Source: Liolophura sinensis (lineage: Eukaryota > Mollusca > Polyplacophora > Chitonida > Chitonidae). Taken from it: a stretch of 64,000 nucleotides of DNA. The notes under the pieces are model-generated. The model was not told where the DNA came from and did not search any database. It was given only the letters and a program-made list of their open reading frames with translations. Positions within the stretch are counted from its first letter, which is position 1; each line of letters opens with the position of its first letter. The DNA is taken from NCBI RefSeq assembly GCF_032854445.1, contig NC_088307.1, forward strand, positions 7,452,017-7,516,016. The letters run 5' to 3'. The translations under genes and the position numbers were made by a program. Of this stretch, positions 58,528 to 64,000 are shown piece after piece.

Positions 58528-61500
58528 TTAGAACAGGATATGGCAGCAAACCAATACCAGTGATGTCATAGTGAGGACAAGCATGATGGGGTTACGCAAG
58601 GAATCGGATCCATCCAAGATACCTAGACCAAACACGAAAACGGATTTTTAGAATACGAAAAATATAAACTTCCTGAGATCCTCCTCAACATCCCCATTAA
58701 AAGCAAAGAAGATCATTACGTATTTAGTTAACTGTATTTATCAGTGAGATCTTGAACGGGATTATGCTGACCGCCGTCGTATAAGTGAAACATACTTGAG
58801 TATGTCGTAAAACACAAAATAAATAAATAAATAAATAAAAAAATAAATCACCTACCCAAAATCTCTCCTGGTAGAAACAGACGTTGTTCACCTTTGGGAT
58901 CCGGTTGAGAATTGGGATGTGATGTAACCTCGTCTTTTTGAGCCCTGCTTTCCGATGAAGGTGCTTTCGGATTGCTAATGGAACTGGAAGACTGTGCTTC
59001 CTGTGGAACTCTAATAATGTTAACGTCACCTGTCCTTTGAGACGTTTTCGCTGAAGCTGTTGGAGCACTGACTGATTGCGCCCGACCGGTCCAACTGGTG
59101 ATATCCGACCCTGTTAACAGGGTGTTTCTCCTAGGATAGCTCGTGGTAGCACGAAGACTGGTTCTTGTTGCCGTGGAAGTTGTTGATTGTCTGGAAGGAC
59201 GTGACGATGGGCCGTTAGTGGCGGTCCGGACTGCTAAGGTAGTGACAAGCCGTGCAGGGGAAGTTCTCGCACCCTGTGTTGTACTAGGGGCCCAGGTGTT
59301 TTGGTGGGGCAGAGTAGTGACATAGCTGACCCTGGGGGTGGAGCCTGGAGAGACGAAGCCGGATGTCCGGGGTTCCAAGGGAGGCGATGGTGAAGTAATT
59401 AGGATTCCTGATGGTGTGGTGCTCAGAGAATGGACATGGACTGGGGGCTGCTGGATGTTTTCCCCACCAGTGACAACCTGAAATGGACCACCCACGACGT
59501 GGTACATTGTATGGCTGGCACCACTGACGTGTCGACGACGTCGACGTCTGCCCGTGCTGCCAGTCTCGCAGCTCTGGTCGCAGTCGGCGTTCTTTTCGTT
59601 GACGGTGCACACGAACGTGTCGCAGGTAACGTAAAACACCGGGTTATTACCCAAAAACCGAATTGTTTGAAATCGAAAGGCAAACATAGTTCTGTTCCAA
59701 GGGAAAACGGCTAAAGCTGGATCAGTTGGGCACCTGCAGCGATAAAACACAAGAGTGGTAAACGTCAAATGGCAAGAAAAACTTCAAGTGTATAGTACGT
59801 CATTTGCACACCGCTTTGTAAGTGTTACTAATTCCGCTTAACCCCGGTCTAGGGGATGTATATTCATCGTGTTGAATTAAATTGACACGTTGGATATATG
59901 AACAGTTGGTATCAAAGCGCAACTGAGATACACAGTTTGATTACCGACTGCTTATAACTAGCATGGTACAACCATTTGAATACTGATTTCATTCATGAAT
60001 CTGGAAAATTTTGGCTATTTATTGATTTGATTGGTGTTTACGCCTTACATAAGAATATTTCACTCCAACGGCGACGCCCAGCATTATGGTGGGAAGAAGC
60101 GGCACAGAGGTCGGAGGAAGAACACTCATTGCATCACAATATAACAGTATTTCAAACCGTTCTAAGGAAACCAAAGGCCAATCGCAATCGAAAACAGCGT
60201 TAAATATGCAAAACGTATGCACGGCTCTGGTTTTTCAATGTTATGCTGATGTTCAACAAAATGAAGCTACAAACCTAGCTGTACCCAAATCGGACAATAT
60301 CTGGGTCTTATACGAAAACCAAAGCACGATAGACGGACAGAAATAGACTCAATAAAACGGTGGATAAAAATAACTGCAAACGAAATACTGTTCAAAAGCA
60401 TAAAATCACCTTTCAGATATGAGCGGGTACATGACATTAGAGTTGGGGTCCAGGTCAGGAGAGGCCCGGCAGTTTGGAACGATTAGCTTCAGTCCTGTGT
60501 CCACGTCCTCCAGGCTTACACCTACATTGAGAAACTCCCCTAGGGGTATTCTTATAGGGAATACGGTCTCTGCCTGCGTGAAGTTGTCGTTTCGGTAAAA
60601 GGTCATCTGGAAGTTGTACTGACCCGGGGCCCGCTGGCTGACGGACTCAGTCAAAGGTTGGATGCCGTTATCGTCGACATTGCCTGCGCGCGGGAAGTCA
60701 CAGGCCAGGTAAACCAGGTAGGTGTTTTTACGGTAGACGTTGTTCTGGAGGTAGGTGGAGGCGATTCGAACCGTATTCTTGTACACGATATGAGTGGCGT
60801 TCAGCTGGGGGCGAAAGAAGAGAGGCAACTCTCATCTGATATTGTCATATAACACATACAACAAAAACGAGAATTAATTGTTGAGAAAGGGAGGTCAAAT
60901 GGGCAGTATTTCAAAGGCATGTATATTGTCACACAAATAAAGGATAAATAAGAAAAAGAACTAAAACACACAAAAAACTGGCAAGTCATGACGTACTACA
61001 GTAGTTTGATATATAAACGGTAATATTCCACTTACAGCTTTAAATGTTAACTTTTAGCTGGTACATGTATATTGACCAACTTTCACGTCAAACTTCAAAC
61101 TGTTTCCTGCACCATCAAGGCCAACTAAGGACTCTCAGGTTATTCTCAAAACAGGTCTCATCATGAAAACGCTACTGTTGACAAAAAGACAAAGTGTAAA
61201 AAGTTGAAGAACACGAATACATGCTCTTGGCACACTGTTTAGGCAGCTATAAAGCGTAAATGACAAGTCTTCTAAAATCAGAAGTTCGAGTTAGGCCTAT
61301 TTATTTAATTCATTGTTGTTTAACACCATGTTCAAGAATTTTCATACATTCACACTACACAGGCGGACGACAAGCGGTCTTCAACGAACGTTAGTCTGGA
61401 CAAACTCCCTCACCAATTTCATCCTTTGCTTTTTTTTTTTTTTTTGCTTATTGCTTAATTCACAAATTCTCTGCCCAGGGCAAGGATTTGAACCTGCGTC

Positions 61501-62790
61501 TCTCGTGTAAGTGAAAATCATGCCAGCTAACCACTCTGTCACGGTCACTCCTTGATACATCTACCAACCTCTTTTACGGTATCACATTCATCGAACGGTA
61601 TAGCGATCTCTGCCACCGTTGTTGTTGTCCTTTTCCTGACGTTGCAGTTAGGCGGAGAGTTATTGACGTCTAGATGTTTATCTTCAATATCCGGGTAAGT
61701 AGTCCGGTTGAAGGAAGCTAGGATTAAGGCGTTTGCGCATGACACAGATGGGATCGGGGCTGAAATGTGTGAATACAGACGACTTGGACAATTTGCTTGA
61801 ATAACGTCATATGCAACGTCACACTAAAGTGAAGAGATGTCATCTGGATGCAAACTCATAGCTATTATTCTATAACTTAAGTGTGGCATGGTGTTTCATT
61901 GCTCTGTTTTGTTTTGTTTTTGGCAAATAGGAGGCCTTACATATCATTTCCATCAACATTGTTTTTGCAGCAAACGGATATGCATGTCTGTTATTAGATA
62001 TTAGATTCTAATAACAGATAGATTAGATATTAACAAAGTAGATACTTTTCTCGCAACTAATTTCTGCCATATATATATAGTGGTCAATTTTGCCACTGAC
62101 ATGCAGACATCTACAAAACGACTTCTTTTCCCTCGATTTGCCACTGACATGCAGACATCTACAAAATGACTACTTTTCCCTCAATTTGCCACTGACATAC
62201 AGATATCTATAACATGACTTCTTTTCCCTCAATTTGCCACTGACATACAGACATCTACAAAATGACTTCTTTTCCCTCGATTTGCCACTGACGTGCAGAC
62301 ATCTACAAAATGACTTCTTTTCCCTCAATTTGCCACTGACATGCAGACATCTACAAAATGACTTCTTTTCCCCCAATTTGCCACTGAAATGCAGACATCT
62401 ACACCGTCATTACTTTTCTGTCAATTTGCCACTGACATGCAGACATCTACAAAATGATTTCTATTCCCTCAATTTGCCACTGACATGTAGAAATCTACAA
62501 AGTGACTTTCTTTCCCTCATTTTGTCTCTGACATACAGACATCTACAAATGACTACTTCGTAAGGGACCTAGAACAGTACGTACGTGGTGGAGCCAGATA
62601 ATCCTGAGGTATACAGGTCACTCTCACAGCCTCTGTCGTGTCGTTACAGTTATCTGTACCCCATCCGTCACTAGGACAGCTGAAAATGTCGTTTTCATTT
62701 CCTGTACAGCCCAGGTTATCAAGCTGGATGGGTAATCTGGGCGTGGCCTGTACCCTGTCCGCACGCGCTCCGGCACGAGCGTATCTTACC
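58528..62790 (-). CDS. SRCR-zona pellucida membrane protein, 3' part
   Basis: Five minus-strand exons join in phase: 62790-62585, 61759-61569, 60804-60410, 59733-58856, 58622-58528 (stop 58530-58528). The first encodes the second half of an SRCR domain (LDNLGCTGNENDIFSCPSDG, WGTDNC). Then come a ZP-N half (VSCANALILASF, DKHLDVNN, PFDECDTVKE, NATHIVYKNT, VYLACDF) and a ZP-C half (IVPNC, CPTDPALAVFPW, FYVTCDTFVC, DCDQSC). A furin-type RRRRRRH cleavage site follows (about 59532-59549), then a 200-residue Ser/Thr/Pro-rich stretch, and the last exon gives a membrane anchor (NPIMLVLTMTSLVLVCCHIL) with almost no cytoplasmic tail. SRCR plus ZP is the DMBT1/hensin type of surface or mucosal protein; ZP domains polymerise after cleavage at the site before the anchor. 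The 5' exons, including the first SRCR half, lie beyond what I can recognise, probably past 64000. Confidence 0.9.
58760..58845 (+). mobile_element. SINE family A, tail part
   Basis: ATGCTGACCGCCGTCGTATA, GTGAAACATACTTGAGTATG and a (AAAT)n tail, in the last intron of the SRCR-ZP gene, opposite strand. Confidence 0.8.
60016..60115 (-). mobile_element. SINE family A, 3' part
   Basis: TTATTGATTTGATTGGTGTT, AGAATATTTCACTCCAACGG and CAGCATTATGGTGGGAAGAA on the plus strand, in a SRCR-ZP intron. Confidence 0.75.
61297..61560 (-). mobile_element. SINE with a different tRNA-like head
   Basis: The tail (ATTTATTTAATTCATTGTTG, AACACCATGTTCAAGAATTT) resembles family A, but the head on the minus strand reads GTGACCGTGACAGAGTGGTT, AGCTGGCATGATTTTCACTT, ACGCAGGTTCAAATCC, a tRNA-like sequence unlike the common head. 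It ends 9 bp from the ZP-N exon end. Confidence 0.6.
62078..62560. repeat. 48-bp minisatellite, about ten units
   Basis: Unit AATTTGCCACTGACATGCAG, ACATCTACAAAATGACTTCT, TTTCCCTC, in the intron after the SRCR exon. Open frames run through it on both strands because 48 is a multiple of three. It ends about 25 bp from that exon. Confidence 0.95.
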
Positions 62791-62825
62791 CTGCCAACAG
62801 GAAACAATAACACAGCATTCTATCA

Positions 62826-63000
62826 ACATCGTTTATTTATTTGGCTAGTGTTTACGCCGCACTGGAGAATACATCACGTATACGACAGCGGTATGCATTA
62901 TAGTGGGAGGAATCCCGTTGCAAATCCATGACCATGTGCAGGTTGTTGAAAGGCCGTCCCACGTACAACCGAGATGGCGCCAACAAGAGCTGGAGTTGAA
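62826..63000 (-). mobile_element. SINE family A, 3' two thirds
   Basis: TCGTTTATTTATTTGGCTAG, CGTATACGACAGCGG, GTGGGAGGAATCCC and GGAGTTGAACTCAC on the plus strand. Confidence 0.75.
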
Positions 63001-64000
63001 CTCACCACAGCTGTATTCGGACTGCTTTGTTAAAGGTGGAAAGGAGTTTTACGAGTTATTAACTTTCCACATTACTCAGAGAGGTAATCTATCAGACAAT
63101 AGAGATAAATTACTGTATCAAATATTAATCAATAGCAACGGAGCAAACTAATAACAAATGCGGAAAAGTTTGAAACGAATTATTGAAAAATATGGCAAAA
63201 CAAATTCGAAAATGTAGAAATGTTGCAATAAGCGAATGACTAAAATATGAAGCAAAACAAATTTGAAATAAAGACTGTGGATCATCATTGAACAAATTAC
63301 ATTAAAAAAAAAACACACAGCAAAGGAAATTAACGAATAAAAAGTAATAAACGATGGAAAAATAAATCACTTATAACGGTAAAGCACAACACAACAAGGT
63401 ATCCAGAGAACACCGGTAGCTCGTCCGATTGAGCAGTTTGTAAAACTGCACAATGTTAATGTCAGGTGATATGTTCAATCACTGACTTCTAAACCAAAGT
63501 AAAGTAGAATGACGTCGTTATACACATGTCAGATATTCACAAATTCACAGATATTATCCCTGTGAAATACAGAATTTTCAGTATAACATCAGAATAATGA
63601 AATGTGGAAATAAATATAATAATCAGATTGTTATTATTATCAAGCATGTAGATGTTTAGGTCATATAAAAAGATACACACAAAGTTTCAGAGAAACTGTT
63701 GGAATACTTTAGCAGGAGTTACATGGAAAAAAATTTACCTACATGAAAATCAATTACTGCCTTAAGTAAGAAAACGGGAGCAATTATGAAAATTATCAGA
63801 TTTTAATTAAAACTTAAGTATGCACAAGTTTAGATGATCACAAAGGAGGTATGTTGAGATTCATGGAAATAGGTTCAGTACTTCAGGAAAAGTTGCATGG
63901 ACAAAACCTGGATGCATAGAAAAGCATCATTAAGTCCTAAATGGAGGTAATTATGAAAAAAAAATGAACAGGTTGCCATTAGACGTGAACACGCACAAGT
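63001..64000. other. AT-rich end of window, no gene seen
   Basis: No first-half SRCR exon or other coding exon can be recognised on either strand. A tRNA-like fragment (GGTAGCTCGTCCGATTGAGC, about 63416-63436) may be the head of another SINE. Confidence 0.45.

Noticed and set aside
58307-58549. Minus-strand open frame of 80 codons after the SRCR-ZP gene
   Set aside because: It is in a different frame from the anchor exon and has no recognisable domain; the anchor exon's own stop is at 58530-58528.
62170-62563. Repetitive open frames on both strands
   Set aside because: Translations of the 48-bp intronic minisatellite in the SRCR-ZP gene.

Overview
The window is animal nuclear DNA. Genes are split by GT-AG introns and separated by AT-rich DNA full of tRNA-derived SINEs, short inverted-repeat DNA elements, Penelope-like sequence and minisatellites. 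The main SINE (tRNA-like head, conserved tail with TGAAATATTCTTGAGTACGG, AAATAAAT-type 3' end) and the gene content point to a marine lophotrochozoan, most likely a bivalve mollusc. That placement is inference.

Six protein genes can be supported. From left to right: (1) the 3' part of a TTF1-like Myb/SANT gene on + (653-6499), with a Penelope-like element in one intron; (2) a death-effector-domain gene on - (14233-13664) with a basic, nuclear-type tail; (3) COQ4 on - (28233-21423), complete in seven exons, 280 aa, with the HDxxH-x11-E metal motif; (4) DNLZ (mitochondrial Hsp70 escort zinc finger) on + (28438-30762), two exons, 234 aa, head to head with COQ4 across about 200 bp; (5) a complete 16-exon complement factor B-like gene on + (32776-52448), 805 aa: signal peptide, CCP, CCP, EGF, CCP, CCP, helical linker, vWA, serine protease-like domain; (6) the 3' part of an SRCR-zona pellucida membrane protein on - (62790-58528).

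Region by region: 1-6.5 kb TTF1-like; 6.7-7.3 kb minisatellite; 7.3-13.6 kb gene-poor repeats; 13.7-14.2 kb DED gene; 14.5-21 kb MITEs, SINEs and a Ty3/Gypsy fossil; 21.4-30.8 kb the COQ4/DNLZ pair; 30.8-31.5 kb minisatellite; 32.8-52.5 kb factor B-like gene; 53.3-55 kb 32-bp satellite; 55-58.1 kb inverted-repeat elements; 58.5-62.8 kb SRCR-ZP gene; 62.8-64 kb SINE and AT-rich DNA.

The strongest observations are these. The factor B-like protein keeps its vWA metal site, a candidate activation-site Arg and the catalytic Asp, but the catalytic His is Arg and the catalytic Ser is Ile, so it looks like a fixed pseudo-protease. The 60-bp minisatellite in COQ4 is made of copies of the COQ4 exon end that encodes HDxxH together with its 5' splice site; 60 bp keeps frame, so shifted donor use could lengthen the protein in steps of 20 residues. 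The DNLZ stop codon lies in the first unit of a 36-bp array whose units carry AATAAA.

The genes do not form one pathway. COQ4 (ubiquinone synthesis) and DNLZ (mtHsp70 solubility) are both mitochondrial and probably share a promoter. The factor B-like, DED and SRCR-ZP genes belong to families used in innate immunity or surface recognition. All exon joins were derived by matching splice phases by eye and have not been tested against transcripts.
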